The notes: generated by a model from the letters alone, not told the origin. Shown: positions 33,795 through 43,893, counted from the stretch's first letter. The stretch is 64,000 bases of DNA from Hyphomonadaceae bacterium ML37 (GCA_027627685.1 CP091241.1:2852396-2916395), one strand, 5' to 3'. Translations and numbers: made by a program.

Positions 33795-34193
33795 ATGCCC
33801 TTCGATCACGTATCCGGTTCCGGCGGCGCCCCGCGCAATGTGCTGGGCGGGCCGCTGGCCGATTGCAGCCATGACCCCAAGACCGGCTTCTACCGCGATG
33901 GCTGCTGCCATACCGGGCCGGAGGACCGCGGCGTCCACACGGTCTGCGCTGTGCTGACCGGGGATTTCCTGAAATTTTCCATGAGCCGGGGCAATGACCT
34001 GTCCACGCCGCGCCCTGAGTACGATTTTCCCGGCCTGCGCCCCGGCGACCGCTGGTGCCTGTGCGCGGCGCGGTGGCTGGAAGCGTACGAGGCCGGTTGC
34101 GCGCCCCGGGTCGATCTGGCGGCGACCCATGCCCGCACGCTGGCCATCGTGCCGCTGGAGGCGCTGACCGCTCACGCGGTGGATCGCCACTGA
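33795..34193 (+). CDS. DUF2237 family protein
   Basis: A 132-residue soluble protein matching DUF2237 along its whole length: 'NVLGGPLADCSHDPKTGFYRDGCCHTGPEDRGVHTVCAVLTGDFLKFS', 'SRGNDLSTPRPEYDFPGLRPGDRWCLCAARWLEA' and 'ATHARTLAIVPLEALTAHAVD'. Several conserved Cys and His residues suggest metal binding, but no activity has been assigned to the family that I know of. It is followed 31 bp later by a small GNAT gene. Confidence 0.92.
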   Translation: MPFDHVSGSGGAPRNVLGGPLADCSHDPKTGFYRDGCCHTGPEDRGVHTVCAVLTGDFLKFSMSRGNDLSTPRPEYDFPGLRPGDRWCLCAARWLEAYEAGCAPRVDLAATHARTLAIVPLEALTAHAVDRH

Positions 34194-34224
34194 CCCATCA
34201 ACCACCGCGACCCGGAGCGATATC

Positions 34225-34524
34225 ATGACCACGCCTGACTACGAGATCACCGAAACACGGTCCGGCTCGAAAGGCCGGTATGCCGCTCGCGCTGACGGCA
34301 AGCCCGAGGCGGAGCTGACGTTTTCCATCATGGATGAGCGCACCATCATCATCGACCACACCGGCGTCCCCGACGAATGGCGCGGCATGGGCGTGGGCAA
34401 GGCGATGGTGGAGCGGGCGGTGCTGGATGCCCGCGAACGCGGCGTGAAAATTGTTCCGCTCTGCCCCTTCGCCAAGGCCCAGATCCACCGTCATCCCGAA
34501 TGGCAGGACGTGCTGGCGGGCTAG
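34225..34524 (+). CDS. Small GNAT-type acetyltransferase (YjdJ-like)
   Basis: A 99-residue minimal GNAT domain: 'AELTFSIMDERTIIIDHTGVPDEWRGMGVGKAMVERAVLDARERGVKIVPLCPFAKAQIHRHPEWQDVL'. The 'VPDEWRGMGVGKAMV' acetyl-CoA loop and the ending 'C.FAK..I.RHPE..D' identify the YjdJ/YidJ-like group whose Cys may take part in acetyl transfer. Substrate unknown. It lies downstream of DUF2237 and converges on gpsA. Confidence 0.88.
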   Translation: MTTPDYEITETRSGSKGRYAARADGKPEAELTFSIMDERTIIIDHTGVPDEWRGMGVGKAMVERAVLDARERGVKIVPLCPFAKAQIHRHPEWQDVLAG

Positions 34525-34540
34525 CACGGCGAACCAGTTA

Positions 34541-35542
34541 TCAGGCGGCTTCCGGCCCGAACGGGCGTGACAGCAACGCCTCGATGGCGCCGTCCACATC
34601 CAGCGCGCCGGACAGGACGGCATCGACGGCGGCGCAGATCGGCATTCCCACGCCGGCGCGCTTTGCAAGCTGGGTGACGGCAGGCGCGGTGGCCACGCCT
34701 TCGGTGACAGCGTTGCGCGCCGCCATGATGTCGGCCAGCGCCTCGCCCCGGCCCAGCGCCAGCCCGCAGGACATGTTGCGCGATTGCGGCGAGGAGCAGG
34801 TGAGCACCAGATCGCCCAGCCCGCACAGCCCCGCCAGCGTCTCGCGCCGGGCGCCCAGCGCCACGCCCAGGCGGGTCATCTCGGCAAAACCACGCGCGAT
34901 CAGGGCGGCATGGGCGGACCGGCCGAGCCCCTTGCCCTCGCTGATGCCGCAGGCGATGGCGAGCACGTTCTTCACCGCCCCGCCCGCCTCCGCGCCGATC
35001 AGGTCCGAGCTCCAATAGGGCCGGAAGGCCGGTGAGCCGATGGCCTCCATCAATTGCTGGCCCAGGCCTTCATCATCGCACGCCAGCGTCACCGCCGTAG
35101 GCAGGCCGCGCGCCACGTCGATGGCGAAGCTGGGGCCGGACAGGACGGCGGGCACGGCATGGGGAATGGTCTCGGCCAGCACCTGCGTCATCAGCGCCAG
35201 CGAGCCCTGCTCGATGCCCTTGGCGCACAAAAGCACCGGCGCGCCGTCCGGGATGTGAGAGGCGAACGCGGCGAGCGTGCGCCGTGCGTGCTGCGCTGGC
35301 GTGACCAGCAGATACGCGGCGCACCCAGCCAGAGCCTCGGGATCGGAGGTCGCGCGGATGCCGGAATTGAGCGCCACGCCTTTGAGGAAGGCGGTGTTCT
35401 CGCCGGTGGTGCGGATCGCGTCGGTCACTTCCGGCTCAAACGCCCAGAGCGTGACATCGCGCCCGGCGCTGGCGGCGGCCTGGGCCAGCGCCGTGCCCCA
35501 GGCGCCCGCGCCGATCACGCCGATGGATTGAAACCTGTTCAT
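34541..35542 (-). CDS. gpsA: Glycerol-3-phosphate dehydrogenase [NAD(P)+]
   Basis: Makes sn-glycerol 3-phosphate from dihydroxyacetone phosphate for phospholipid synthesis. Motifs are the dinucleotide site '[21 protein letters not shown]', the catalytic-lysine region '[24 protein letters not shown]', and '[19 protein letters not shown]'. Length is 333. The ATG at 35542 has GGGAGGGG just upstream; a GTG at 35557 is in frame but would overlap the tsaD end. It is 11 bp downstream of tsaD in a two-gene unit. Confidence 0.96.
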   Translation of the reverse strand: MNRFQSIGVIGAGAWGTALAQAAASAGRDVTLWAFEPEVTDAIRTTGENTAFLKGVALNSGIRATSDPEALAGCAAYLLVTPAQHARRTLAAFASHIPDGAPVLLCAKGIEQGSLALMTQVLAETIPHAVPAVLSGPSFAIDVARGLPTAVTLACDDEGLGQQLMEAIGSPAFRPYWSSDLIGAEAGGAVKNVLAIACGISEGKGLGRSAHAALIARGFAEMTRLGVALGARRETLAGLCGLGDLVLTCSSPQSRNMSCGLALGRGEALADIMAARNAVTEGVATAPAVTQLAKRAGVGMPICAAVDAVLSGALDVDGAIEALLSRPFGPEAA

Positions 35543-35553
35543 GCCCCCTCCCG

Positions 35554-36699
35554 TCACGCCTTGGGACCCTTACGGCCCGAGCCCGTCGCCGGGGCGAGCG
35601 CCGCTGCGTCGGCGTCCAGCGGCCAGCGCGCGCGCGCCGGCGCATCCAGCCCGTCCGTCAGCCCCAGCGCCAGACGCTCGGCGCCCGCCAGAGCGATCAT
35701 GGCCGCATTATCTGTGCAGTATTTCAGCGGCGGCGCCACCAGGGTGAAGCCCCGCGCCCCGGCCTCTGCCGTCAGCGCGCTGCGCACCGTCTGGTTCGCC
35801 GCCACGCCGCCAGCGACCACCAGCGTACGCCCGGCTTCGGGCAGGCGGTCTGTAAACACGTCCATCGCCCGGCCTGTACGCTCGGCCAGATGGGCGGCGA
35901 TGGCGCCCTGCACGGCGTGGGCGAGGTCGGCGCGGTCCGCTTCGTCTGGCGAATCCAGCCCGTCCCAGACCCGGCGCGCGGCAGTCTTGAGGCCGGCAAA
36001 AGAGAAATCGCATCCCGGCTTGCCGGTCAGCATGCGCGGCAGGGGGAATCGGCCCGGATCGCGGGCCTCGCGCGCGGCGCGTTCAACCGCCGGGCCGCCG
36101 GGAAAGCCAAGCCCCATGATCTTGGCGGTCTTGTCGAACGCCTCGCCCGCCGCGTCATCAATGGTGGACCCCAGCCGCGTCATCGCCCCGATGCCCTCCA
36201 CGATCAGAAGCTGGGTATGGCCGCCGGAGACGAGGAGCAGGAGATAGGGGAAGTCCAGCCGCCCCGTCAGGCGCGGCGACAGGGCGTGGCCTTCGAGATG
36301 ATTGACCGCCACCAGCGGAATGCCGGCGCCCAGCGCGATGCCCTTGGCAGTCATCAGCGCCGCCATGACCCCGCCAATCAGGCCCGGTCCGGCGGTGGCC
36401 GCCACCGCGTCAAGATCGCCCGGCGAGAGGCCGGCTTCCGTCAGGACCCGCGCCGCCAGACCGTCCATCCGCTCGGCATGGGCGCGCGCGGCGATCTCGG
36501 GCACCACCCCGCCATAGGGCGCATGGGCGTCGTTCTGACCGATCACGGCCTCGGCCAGAATCGTGATCGCACCATCGGGTTCGCGGCGCACAATGGAGGC
36601 GGCGGTATCGTCGCAGCTGGACTCAAGACCCAGCACGGTCAACGCCTTTTGCGGTGACGCGACGGGTTGCCCGAACGGAAAAGCATGGGATAACGCCAT
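35554..36699 (-). CDS. tsaD: tRNA N6-threonylcarbamoyladenosine transferase TsaD
   Basis: Kae1/YgjD ASKHA-fold enzyme that transfers the threonylcarbamoyl group to A37 of ANN-decoding tRNAs with TsaB, TsaE and TsaC. '[16 protein letters not shown]' is the N-terminal phosphate loop, '[15 protein letters not shown]' has the metal-binding H-x3-H, and '[16 protein letters not shown]' is the C-terminal nucleotide site. At 381 residues it is slightly long because of an N-terminal extension and a C-terminal tail. It is divergent from hemC (60 bp), a conserved neighbourhood in alphaproteobacteria. Confidence 0.96.
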   Translation of the reverse strand: MALSHAFPFGQPVASPQKALTVLGLESSCDDTAASIVRREPDGAITILAEAVIGQNDAHAPYGGVVPEIAARAHAERMDGLAARVLTEAGLSPGDLDAVAATAGPGLIGGVMAALMTAKGIALGAGIPLVAVNHLEGHALSPRLTGRLDFPYLLLLVSGGHTQLLIVEGIGAMTRLGSTIDDAAGEAFDKTAKIMGLGFPGGPAVERAAREARDPGRFPLPRMLTGKPGCDFSFAGLKTAARRVWDGLDSPDEADRADLAHAVQGAIAAHLAERTGRAMDVFTDRLPEAGRTLVVAGGVAANQTVRSALTAEAGARGFTLVAPPLKYCTDNAAMIALAGAERLALGLTDGLDAPARARWPLDADAAALAPATGSGRKGPKA

Positions 36700-36759
36700 G
36701 ACAGATCGTTAGCGCTGCGCGCGCCCGCACACAATGGGCGGCGCCGTTCAGGAGCGGCC

Positions 36760-37716
36760 ATGCCTTTTGAACCCATGCCTATCGCCACGCGCACCTCGCC
36801 GCTGGCCCTCGCCCAGGCCTATAATCTGCAGGCCATATTGGGCCAGGCCGCCGGGGTGGAGGATTACGCGGCAGCGTTTCCAATCCTGGGCCTGTCCACG
36901 ACCGGCGACCGGATCACCGACCGGGCGCTGCTGGCGGCGGGCGGAAAGGGCTTGTTCACCAAAGAGTTGGAGACCGCCCTGCTGGCCGGTGAAGCGCGCT
37001 TCGCCGTGCACTCCATGAAGGATGTTCCGACCCGCCTGCCGGAAGGATTGGCCATCGCCGCGATCCTGGAACGCGAGGACCCGCGCGACGTGCTCCTCGT
37101 CGCCAACGGCTCGGCCCAGCTCGCCGACCTGCCCCAAGGAGCCGTGCTCGGCACCGCCTCCATCCGGCGCCAGGCCCAGGCGCTGGCGGCGCGGCCTGAC
37201 CTCAAAGTCACGCTTCTGCGCGGCAATGTGGATACGCGCCTGGGCAAGGTGCGCGATGGCGCCATTGACGCCACCTTCCTGGCGCGCGCCGGTCTGCGCC
37301 GGCTGGGGCGGGACGAGGCGAAGCTCACGCCCATCGACACCGGCGCCATGCTGCCTGCACCCGCCCAGGGCTGCGTCGGCGTGGAGATTCGCATGGGCGA
37401 CGCGCAGGCTCAGGCCCTATGCGCCGCCATCCAGCATCACGACAGCGCGCTGGCCGCGGCGGCGGAACGCGGCGTGCTGGAAGCGCTGGACGGATCGTGC
37501 CGCACCCCCATCGCCGCCTACGCCCATATCGTAAACGGTGAAATCCGGCTGAGCGCGGAGGCGCTGTCCGAAGACGGCAAGCAGCGCTGGACCGGTTCCG
37601 GCTCGGCGCCGGCTATGGGTCTGGCCGAGGCCGCAGCTCTGGGACGCAGCGTGGGTGAGCACATCCGCGATGCAGGCGGCGCAGCGCTGGCCGCGATCAT
37701 CGCCGGAACCGGATGA
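36760..37716 (+). CDS. hemC: Porphobilinogen deaminase
   Basis: Hydroxymethylbilane synthase of haem biosynthesis. 'IATRTSPLALAQA', 'GGKGLFTKELETALLAGEARFAVHSMKDVPT', 'LGTASIRRQAQ..A..PDLKVTLLRGNVDTRLGKV' and the dipyrromethane-cofactor cysteine in 'LDGSCRTPIAAYA' are all present. Length is 318. A second ATG at 36775 could also serve as start. hemD follows with one base between stop and start, so hemC and hemD are coupled. Confidence 0.97.
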   Translation: MPFEPMPIATRTSPLALAQAYNLQAILGQAAGVEDYAAAFPILGLSTTGDRITDRALLAAGGKGLFTKELETALLAGEARFAVHSMKDVPTRLPEGLAIAAILEREDPRDVLLVANGSAQLADLPQGAVLGTASIRRQAQALAARPDLKVTLLRGNVDTRLGKVRDGAIDATFLARAGLRRLGRDEAKLTPIDTGAMLPAPAQGCVGVEIRMGDAQAQALCAAIQHHDSALAAAAERGVLEALDGSCRTPIAAYAHIVNGEIRLSAEALSEDGKQRWTGSGSAPAMGLAEAAALGRSVGEHIRDAGGAALAAIIAGTG

Positions 37717-37717
37717 G

Positions 37718-38440
37718 ATGACGGAAGCGCGCCCGGTGCTGGTCACGCGCGCTGAGCCCGGCGCCACGCTCACCTGCCAGCGGCTGGCGGCGCTGGGCTA
37801 TCACGCGGTGAACGCCGCAACGGCGCAGATCGCGGCAACGGACGGCGCGCCGGACTGGACAGGCGCGGGCGCCGTGATCGTCACCAGCCCCAATGGCGCG
37901 GGTCAGTTGACGCGCCTGGGCGCGCCGCCATCTCTCAAAATCTTCGCCGTTGGCCCCGCCAGCGCCGCCGCAGCGCGCGCCGCCGGTCATGAGGACGTGG
38001 TCACCGGGTCGGGCGATGCGGCCGGCTTGCTCGACATCATCCTCAACGCGCCCGATCCGGGCTGCCTCATCCATGTGCGCGGTCGCGATCAGGCCTTTGA
38101 TCTGTCCGGCGCCCTGACCGCCATGGGCCGCGACGCCCAGAGCCACGTCGCCTATGAGGCGCGCCCGGTGGACGCCCTGCCTGAGGCCGCCCTGCAGGCG
38201 CTCGGACCCGGCGCCGTGGTGCTGCTCCACTCGCCGCTCGGGACCGAAAGACTGTTGGCGCTGGTGGAGGCCGCAGGCCGGCTGTCAGCGCTTGGCGGCG
38301 CGCATATTCTGGCGATCTCCGACGCGGCCGCCGGGCCGCTGCGCCATTCGGGTGCAGGGCGCGTGACGGTAGCGCAACGACCTGATGAAGCGGCGCTGCT
38401 CGAAGCGCTCAGCACAATCCTTGCGCCGCGAGAAACCTGA
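37718..38440 (+). CDS. hemD: Uroporphyrinogen-III synthase
   Basis: Cyclises hydroxymethylbilane to uroporphyrinogen III. Low sequence conservation is usual in this family. Identification rests on 'PVLVTRAEPGATLTCQRLAALGYHAVNAATAQI', 'AVIVTSPNGAGQLTRL', 'IFAVGPASAAAARAAGHEDVV' and the C-terminal 'ILAISDAAAGPLRHSGAGRVTVAQRPDEAALL', plus its place right after hemC. Length is 240. It is followed by the mitofilin-like gene. Confidence 0.93.
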   Translation: MTEARPVLVTRAEPGATLTCQRLAALGYHAVNAATAQIAATDGAPDWTGAGAVIVTSPNGAGQLTRLGAPPSLKIFAVGPASAAAARAAGHEDVVTGSGDAAGLLDIILNAPDPGCLIHVRGRDQAFDLSGALTAMGRDAQSHVAYEARPVDALPEAALQALGPGAVVLLHSPLGTERLLALVEAAGRLSALGGAHILAISDAAAGPLRHSGAGRVTVAQRPDEAALLEALSTILAPRET

Positions 38441-38521
38441 CATCGGGCGGTGGCGCGCAGGCGCGGCGCGGCTTAGACTCGAGCGCATTATGGATGACAG
38501 GCTGCTGACGAGGCAGGCGCG

Positions 38522-39706
38522 ATGAGCGGGCGGACAAAGCCGAACGGCGATCCCGAACCGGTGGATGCCGAGTTCAAACCGGTGGATAGCGAACCCGAAC
38601 CCCGCAAGGGATTGTCGCGGGCGCTGGCGATACTGCGCCTGACCGGATTTGTGGTCGCCGCCGCGCTGATTGGCGGCGCGGCCGGCTGGGTGCTGGTGCG
38701 CGCCATGCCGGCGCCGGCCCCGGATCTCACCGCGCTGGAAGCGCGCCTGGGCGCTCTGGAAACCGCTGAAATACCCCCGCCAGACCTGTCACGCATTGAG
38801 ACGCGCCTGAGTGCGCTGGAGACCGAAGATCCGGGCGAAGCCCTGCGCGGGCAGGCGCTGGAACAGCTGGTGCGCGACGCCGCGGCCCTGCGCGATCGCG
38901 TGGACTCGCTGGAGGCTGTAGAGCCGCCGGAAGGCACCGATCTGACGGGGCTGGAGACGCGCATCGACGAGACGGCCAGCGACGCCGCCCGCCGCCTCGA
39001 CGCCCTGGAGGCCCGGATCGCCGCGCTGGGAAGCGGTGAGGCGGGTGAAGGCGTCGATGTGTCCGCCGCTCTGGACCCGGTGCTGACCCGGCTCGATGCG
39101 CTGACCGACCGGATCGCCGCCGCAGAACGGGCCAATGACGAGGCGGCGCGACTTCAGTCCCGCCTCGATGCGGCGACCGGCCGCCTGGACGATCTGGACG
39201 CGCGTCTGGCGGAGGTGGAGGCTGCGCCAGACGCCGCCCCGCCCTCACCCGACGGGGCGCGCCGCGCCCTCGCCTATGCCGATCTGGCTTCGGCCGCGCG
39301 CGGATCAGCCCCCTTCGCCGTCGAGCTCGCTGAGCTGCGCCGCGCCTGGCCGGATGCGCCGGCAATGGGCGATCTGCGCGCCCATGCCCGCACCGGCGCG
39401 CCGTCGCGCGAACAACTGGCGGCCCAACTGCCTGATGACGAATTGCAGGCCGTCAGCGCGCAGACTGAAGTCTGGTTCGGCGTGCTGCGCATCGCCCGCA
39501 ATACGCAAGGCCCGGGTCCCGGCGACGCTATTCGGGCGGCGCTGGACGATGGCGATCTGGAAGGCGCGGTGGCGGACGCCCGCGCCCTTGAGGATCCGGC
39601 CCGCGCGGTGATCGCAGACTGGCTGCAGGGCGCGGAAGCCCGCCTGCAGGTCGAGGCGGCGCTGAGCCAGGTGCGCGCCGCGCTGGATGATGAGGTGGCG
39701 CCATGA
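38522..39706 (+). CDS. Mic60/mitofilin-like inner membrane protein (COG4223)
   Basis: A 394-residue protein with a single TM at about residues 36-62 ('RLTGFVVAAALIGGAAGWVLVRA'), a long periplasmic coiled coil of repeated 'L.ALE.R..ALE' heptads at about 68-235, and a C-terminal helical domain like the mitofilin signature ('RALAYADLASAARGSAPFAVELAELRRAWP'). Alphaproteobacterial Mic60 shapes intracytoplasmic membranes and tethers the envelope in studied species. It lies between hemD and hemY, the standard location. The start overlaps an 11-codon minicistron (38490-38525, ATGA overlap) that may couple translation. Confidence 0.85.
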   Translation: MSGRTKPNGDPEPVDAEFKPVDSEPEPRKGLSRALAILRLTGFVVAAALIGGAAGWVLVRAMPAPAPDLTALEARLGALETAEIPPPDLSRIETRLSALETEDPGEALRGQALEQLVRDAAALRDRVDSLEAVEPPEGTDLTGLETRIDETASDAARRLDALEARIAALGSGEAGEGVDVSAALDPVLTRLDALTDRIAAAERANDEAARLQSRLDAATGRLDDLDARLAEVEAAPDAAPPSPDGARRALAYADLASAARGSAPFAVELAELRRAWPDAPAMGDLRAHARTGAPSREQLAAQLPDDELQAVSAQTEVWFGVLRIARNTQGPGPGDAIRAALDDGDLEGAVADARALEDPARAVIADWLQGAEARLQVEAALSQVRAALDDEVAP

Positions 39707-41160
39707 TCCGCCTGATCGCCACCATTGCACTGTGCGTATTCACCGCGGCGCTCGCCGTCTTCCTGACTCTCAATCCGGGCGTGGTGCGCGTGGAGTTTCT
39801 GGGCGTTCAGGCCGAAGGGCCGTTCGCGCTGGCGATGGGCGTGCTGCTGCTCGCGACCTTCTTGCTGGTGGTCGCCTGGTGGCTGATCGCCAAGGTCTGG
39901 GGCGCGCCGGATGCGTTCCGCAAATTCCGTCAGCGCCGCAAGCGTGATCAGGGCTTCGATGCGCTGGAGCGCGCGCTGATCGCGTCCGCCGCAGGCCAGG
40001 GCGCGCTGGCGGTGCGTCAGGCGGCCCGGGCCGAGGCGTTGCTGGACCGGCCGGCCCTGTCGCGGCTCTTGTCGGCGCGCGCCGCCGAAGCCGACGGCGA
40101 TCTGGCCAGCGCCCAGAGCCAGTATGAGGCCATGCTGGAGGATTCGCGCACCCGGCTGGTGGCCCGGCGGGGCCTCGCCTCTATCGCCGAAGCGCGCGGC
40201 GATGCGCTGGGCGTCATCACTCATGCCAGCGAGGCGTTCGAGACCTCCGGCCCGGCGCGCTGGGCCTATGACTCGCTTTTCGCCGCCCAGGTGAACGCCG
40301 CGCGCTGGCGCGAGGCGGAGACGACTTTGTCCGAAGGTGAAAAGCGCGGACTGGTGGAGAAGCTGCGCGCGGCGCGCACCCGCGCGGTACTCCTGACCGC
40401 CGAGGCGCGCCGCATGGAGGCCTCCGACCCCGAAGCGGCGGCCCGGCTGGCCGAGCGCGCCGCGGGCGCCTCGCCCGATTTCGCCCCCGCTGCGGAACTG
40501 GCCGGCAGGCTGCTGGCCGATCAGCGCCGTCACCGGCAGGCGGCGCAAATTCTGGAAACCTCCTGGACACGCGCGCCCCACCCGGCGCTGGCCCGGGCTC
40601 ATGGCGCCTTGCGCAAATCCGACACCAAGGCCAAGCGGGCCGAGCGCCTGCGCGCCCTGGCCGCCCTCAATCCGGAGCATCGCGAAAGCCGCATCCTGCT
40701 GGCCGAAACGGCGCTGGATCAGGAAAATCGCGACGCCGCCCGCGACGCGCTCGCCAGCCTGACCGCCCAGCCGCCTGTCTCGGCGCGGGTCTGTGTACTG
40801 GCCGCCCGCGCCGCCCAGCTGGACGGCGACGCCGCCGGGGCGCGGCGCTGGATGACCCGCGCCGCCCATGCGCCCGGCGAAGCCGACTGGTCGGATATCG
40901 ACGAGACCGGCGCCGCCTTCCCCTATACCGACGAGGACTGGAAGCGCATGGTGGACGCCTGGGGCCGGGAAAGCCGGCTGATCCACCCGCGCCATGAGCG
41001 CTATGAGATCGCCGCCGCCGCTGCGCCCGACAGCGCCCTGCTGGAAGCGCCGGCCAAACCGCGCGCTGCAAAACCGGGCGACAGCGCCGCCACGGACAGC
41101 TATCAGGCCCCGCGCGCGCCGGATGATCCCGGCGTTGAGGATGACGCCCGCAAGGACTGA
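39703..41160 (+). CDS. hemY: HemY-type TPR membrane protein
   Basis: A 485-residue inner-membrane protein with two N-terminal hydrophobic helices ('LIATIALCVFTAALAVFLTLN' and 'LAMGVLLLATFLLVVAWWLIAKVW') followed by TPR-like helical repeats. It matches the proteobacterial HemY N-terminal domain family encoded next to hemCD; this HemY is distinct from the protoporphyrinogen oxidase of the same name. A scaffolding role in haem synthesis has been proposed. ATGA overlap couples it to the Mic60-like gene, and its TGA overlaps the ATG of the next gene. Confidence 0.9.
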   Translation: MIRLIATIALCVFTAALAVFLTLNPGVVRVEFLGVQAEGPFALAMGVLLLATFLLVVAWWLIAKVWGAPDAFRKFRQRRKRDQGFDALERALIASAAGQGALAVRQAARAEALLDRPALSRLLSARAAEADGDLASAQSQYEAMLEDSRTRLVARRGLASIAEARGDALGVITHASEAFETSGPARWAYDSLFAAQVNAARWREAETTLSEGEKRGLVEKLRAARTRAVLLTAEARRMEASDPEAAARLAERAAGASPDFAPAAELAGRLLADQRRHRQAAQILETSWTRAPHPALARAHGALRKSDTKAKRAERLRALAALNPEHRESRILLAETALDQENRDAARDALASLTAQPPVSARVCVLAARAAQLDGDAAGARRWMTRAAHAPGEADWSDIDETGAAFPYTDEDWKRMVDAWGRESRLIHPRHERYEIAAAAAPDSALLEAPAKPRAAKPGDSAATDSYQAPRAPDDPGVEDDARKD

Positions 41161-41843
41161 TGCCGCCCATGAGCCTGCTTGCACCGAAGAAACGCCTGCT
41201 GATCGGCGTCACCGGCGGGTCTGCCTCGGGCAAGACCGAGATCGCGCGCGCCGCCGCCCGCTCTGCCGCGCCCCTGTCGGCGCTGGTCATGGCCGAGGAT
41301 GATTATTACGGCGACCACGGCGCCAAACCGGATTTCGAGCCGGCGGCGTTCAATTTTGACCATCCGGCCTCGCGCGACCATGCCCTGCTGGCGCGCCAGC
41401 TGGCGGCGCTCAAGGACGGCAAGCCGGTCAAGGCGCCGATCTATGACTTCACGATTCACCGCCGCCGCGCCGATACGCGCCGCATCGAACCGGCCGATGT
41501 GATCATCGTGGAAGGCATTCACCTGTTCTGCGATGCGCAGGTGCGCGACCTTTTCGACCTGCGCGTTTATGTGGATGCGCCCGATGATATCCGCCTGGCG
41601 CGCCGCCTCTTGCGCGACGTCAATGAGCGCGGCCGTACGCCCCAGTCGGTGGTCGGCCAGTATCTGCGCACCGTGCGCCCCATGCACCATGAATGGACCG
41701 CGCCGGGCCGCGAACACGCCCATCTGGTGATCCGCAATGACGCCGCCGCCGCGCGCCCCAGCGATCACCTGACCGCGTTCTTCGAAAGCCTGTCGCGCCC
41801 GGTCTGCGACGCCATCGCGCGGTTCCGGGACGAGCAAGGGTGA
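41160..41843 (+). CDS. udk: Uridine kinase family protein
   Basis: P-loop nucleoside kinase of 227 residues expected to phosphorylate uridine/cytidine in pyrimidine salvage. Walker A is 'IGVTGGSASGKTEIARAAA'. The substrate Asp and Tyr are in 'MAEDDYYGDHG', 'NFDHPASRDHALL' follows, and 'ADVIIVEGIHLFCDAQVRDLFDLRVYVD' and 'RRLLRDVNERGRTPQSVVGQYLRTVRPMH' complete the family pattern. The start overlaps the hemY stop (TGATG); an ATG at 41169 is an alternative. Its presence at the end of the haem-gene unit probably reflects cotranscription rather than a shared pathway. Confidence 0.92.
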   Translation: MPPMSLLAPKKRLLIGVTGGSASGKTEIARAAARSAAPLSALVMAEDDYYGDHGAKPDFEPAAFNFDHPASRDHALLARQLAALKDGKPVKAPIYDFTIHRRRADTRRIEPADVIIVEGIHLFCDAQVRDLFDLRVYVDAPDDIRLARRLLRDVNERGRTPQSVVGQYLRTVRPMHHEWTAPGREHAHLVIRNDAAAARPSDHLTAFFESLSRPVCDAIARFRDEQG

Positions 41844-41959
41844 GGCTCAAAACAGCGGGGTATCGAGCGCTGAAACCGGGCTTCACTGCCCGCTTGCCCG
41901 TCCCGGCGTTCAAGGGTAGGTTCCGCCGTCGCTGAACCGGGCCACGCGCCGGGTCCAGA

Positions 41960-42035
<76 letters not shown>

Positions 42036-42237
42036 TTTTCCATTCTCCTTCGCTCCGCTCAGTCAATCCTCGTTGACGCTGCGGGCGGGCGTTCGCCCTT
42101 GCGAACCCTGCCGGTTCGAATTTGATCCGCCAGGCCCCACCATATCCTTTCACAACCCCCGCTGCCCCTGCCCGCTCCATCCGTCGTCAAATCGCTGTAT
42201 TGTCCGAACCCGGAGCAGCTTAGCGGAGCGGACGTCA

Positions 42238-43893
42238 ATGATGGCGGTTTTGACGCTTGCCGGCGGGATCGGATTGTTCCTGCTGGGCATGGGACTGCTC
42301 ACCGACGGGTTGAAGATCGCCGCCGGCGGCGCGCTGCGCACCCTGTTGCAGACCTGGACGAAGTCGAGCGTGCGCGGGTTTGCGCTGGGCGTGCTGATCA
42401 CAGCTGTGGTTCAATCGTCCAGCGCGGTGACCGTGGCCACGGTGGGCTTCGTCAATGCGCGCCTGTTGAGCCTGCGCCGGGCGGTATGGGTGATCCTGGG
42501 CACCAATGTGGGCACCACCATGACCGGCTGGCTGGTGGCGCTGGTCGGGGTGAAGGTGGATGTGGGCGCACTGGCCCTGCCGCTGATCGGGATCGGCATG
42601 GCGCTGGCGCTGGGCGCCGGCGAGCGGGCGCGCATCGCCGGATCGGGGCGGGCGCTGACCGGATTCGGCCTGTTTTTCCTCGGCGTCGGCGTGCTTCAGA
42701 CCGGGTTTGGCGACCTGGCCCCGGCGCTGGCGTCGATTACCCCGGAAACCGCCAGCATTCTCTCGATTCTGGCCTTCGTGGCGCTGGGCGCGCTGGTCAC
42801 GGTGCTGACCCAGTCGTCCAGCGCCGCCATCGCCATTGTGCTCACCGCCAGCGCCGGCCAGGCCTTCCCGCTTGAGTTCGCCGCCGCCGCCGTGATCGGC
42901 ACCAATCTGGGCACCACCTCCACCGCCGTCTTCGCCGCGCTGGGCGCCGGCGCGCCCGCCCGCCGGGTGGCCAGCGCCCATATCGCGTTCAATGTGTTCG
43001 CCGCCCTGGTGGCGCTGGCAGCACTGCCGCTGCTCCTGACGGCCGCGCGTGAGCTGGCCGGGCTGGTGCTGGGTTCTGAGGACACGCCCGCAACGCTCGC
43101 CCTGTTCCACACCCTGTTCAATGTTACGGGCGTGGCGCTGGCCTGGCCGCTGGTGGGCCGGGCGGTGGCGTGGCTGTCGACCCGTTTCGTCACAGAAGAC
43201 GAGACGCTGGCGCGGCCGGTCCATCTCGACCCCACCTCCCTGCCCGTGCCCAGCCTGGCGCTCAATGCGCTGGCCCAGGAGCTGGTGCGCATGACCGGCC
43301 TGACGCTCGACCTGGTGCGCGAGGCGGCAGGGCCCCAGCCCATGGCCAAGACCCGCCTGAAACTGCGCCGGGACGGGCTGATGCAGCTGGGCGAGCAGAT
43401 CCGGGCGTTTCTGGCGCGCATGAATGCCTCAGCCCTACCCGGCAGCGTCACAGCGGCCGTGCCCGATCTGGTGCGCGCCCTGCAGCATCTGGAAGAACTG
43501 GCCATGCTGTCGGCCGAGATCGCGTCCGACACGGCGCCGCCCGGCCGGTTTGGCCAGAGCGAGGCGTGGACGGGCCTTCAGCACGCGCTGCACGCCGTCC
43601 TGGCGCTGGACGTGAGCAATCTCGACGAGGCCGGATTTGAGACGCGGGCCCGCAGCCTGGACCGCACGTTTCAGGCCGCCTATAGCGATGTGAAGGCTGA
43701 ATTGCTCAATGGCGTCGCGTCGGGCGATCTGGCCGTCAGCGCAGTGGATCCGGCCCTGATGCATGCGCGCCGCATCCGGCAGATATGCGACACGGTGATC
43801 AAGGCCCATCGCCGTCTGCACCCGTGGCGACCCGCCCTGCCAGTTGTGGAGCCCGAGGCCGCCGATGCAGACACAGCCTCAGCCGAAAGCTGA
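42238..43893 (+). CDS. Na/Pi cotransporter family protein (PNaS) with PhoU-like C terminus
   Basis: A 551-residue protein. The N-terminal about 310 residues form the PNaS transporter with two inverted repeats carrying QSSS motifs ('ITAVVQSSSAVTVATVGFVNA' and 'VTVLTQSSSAAIAIVLTASAG', each followed by a 'GTNxGTT' motif). The C-terminal about 220 residues are helical and PhoU-like. Sodium-driven phosphate movement is the usual role, though direction is debated for bacterial members. The ATG at 42238 follows GGAG by 9 nt. The upstream 202 bp after the tRNA contain no gene. The 3' end overlaps the next gene by 15 bp tail to tail. Confidence 0.9.
   Translation: MMAVLTLAGGIGLFLLGMGLLTDGLKIAAGGALRTLLQTWTKSSVRGFALGVLITAVVQSSSAVTVATVGFVNARLLSLRRAVWVILGTNVGTTMTGWLVALVGVKVDVGALALPLIGIGMALALGAGERARIAGSGRALTGFGLFFLGVGVLQTGFGDLAPALASITPETASILSILAFVALGALVTVLTQSSSAAIAIVLTASAGQAFPLEFAAAAVIGTNLGTTSTAVFAALGAGAPARRVASAHIAFNVFAALVALAALPLLLTAARELAGLVLGSEDTPATLALFHTLFNVTGVALAWPLVGRAVAWLSTRFVTEDETLARPVHLDPTSLPVPSLALNALAQELVRMTGLTLDLVREAAGPQPMAKTRLKLRRDGLMQLGEQIRAFLARMNASALPGSVTAAVPDLVRALQHLEELAMLSAEIASDTAPPGRFGQSEAWTGLQHALHAVLALDVSNLDEAGFETRARSLDRTFQAAYSDVKAELLNGVASGDLAVSAVDPALMHARRIRQICDTVIKAHRRLHPWRPALPVVEPEAADADTASAES

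Noticed and set aside
39274-41184. 636-residue minus-strand frame opposite the Mic60-like and hemY genes
   Set aside because: Same composition artefact; the plus-strand genes have conserved order, overlapping start/stop signals and recognisable domains.
42036-42237. Possible tRNA remnant or attachment site after tRNA-Thr (GGTTCGAAT followed by CCCCACCA)
   Set aside because: The T-loop-like stretch has no pairing stems, no direct repeat of the tRNA 3' end was found, and no integrase is nearby.
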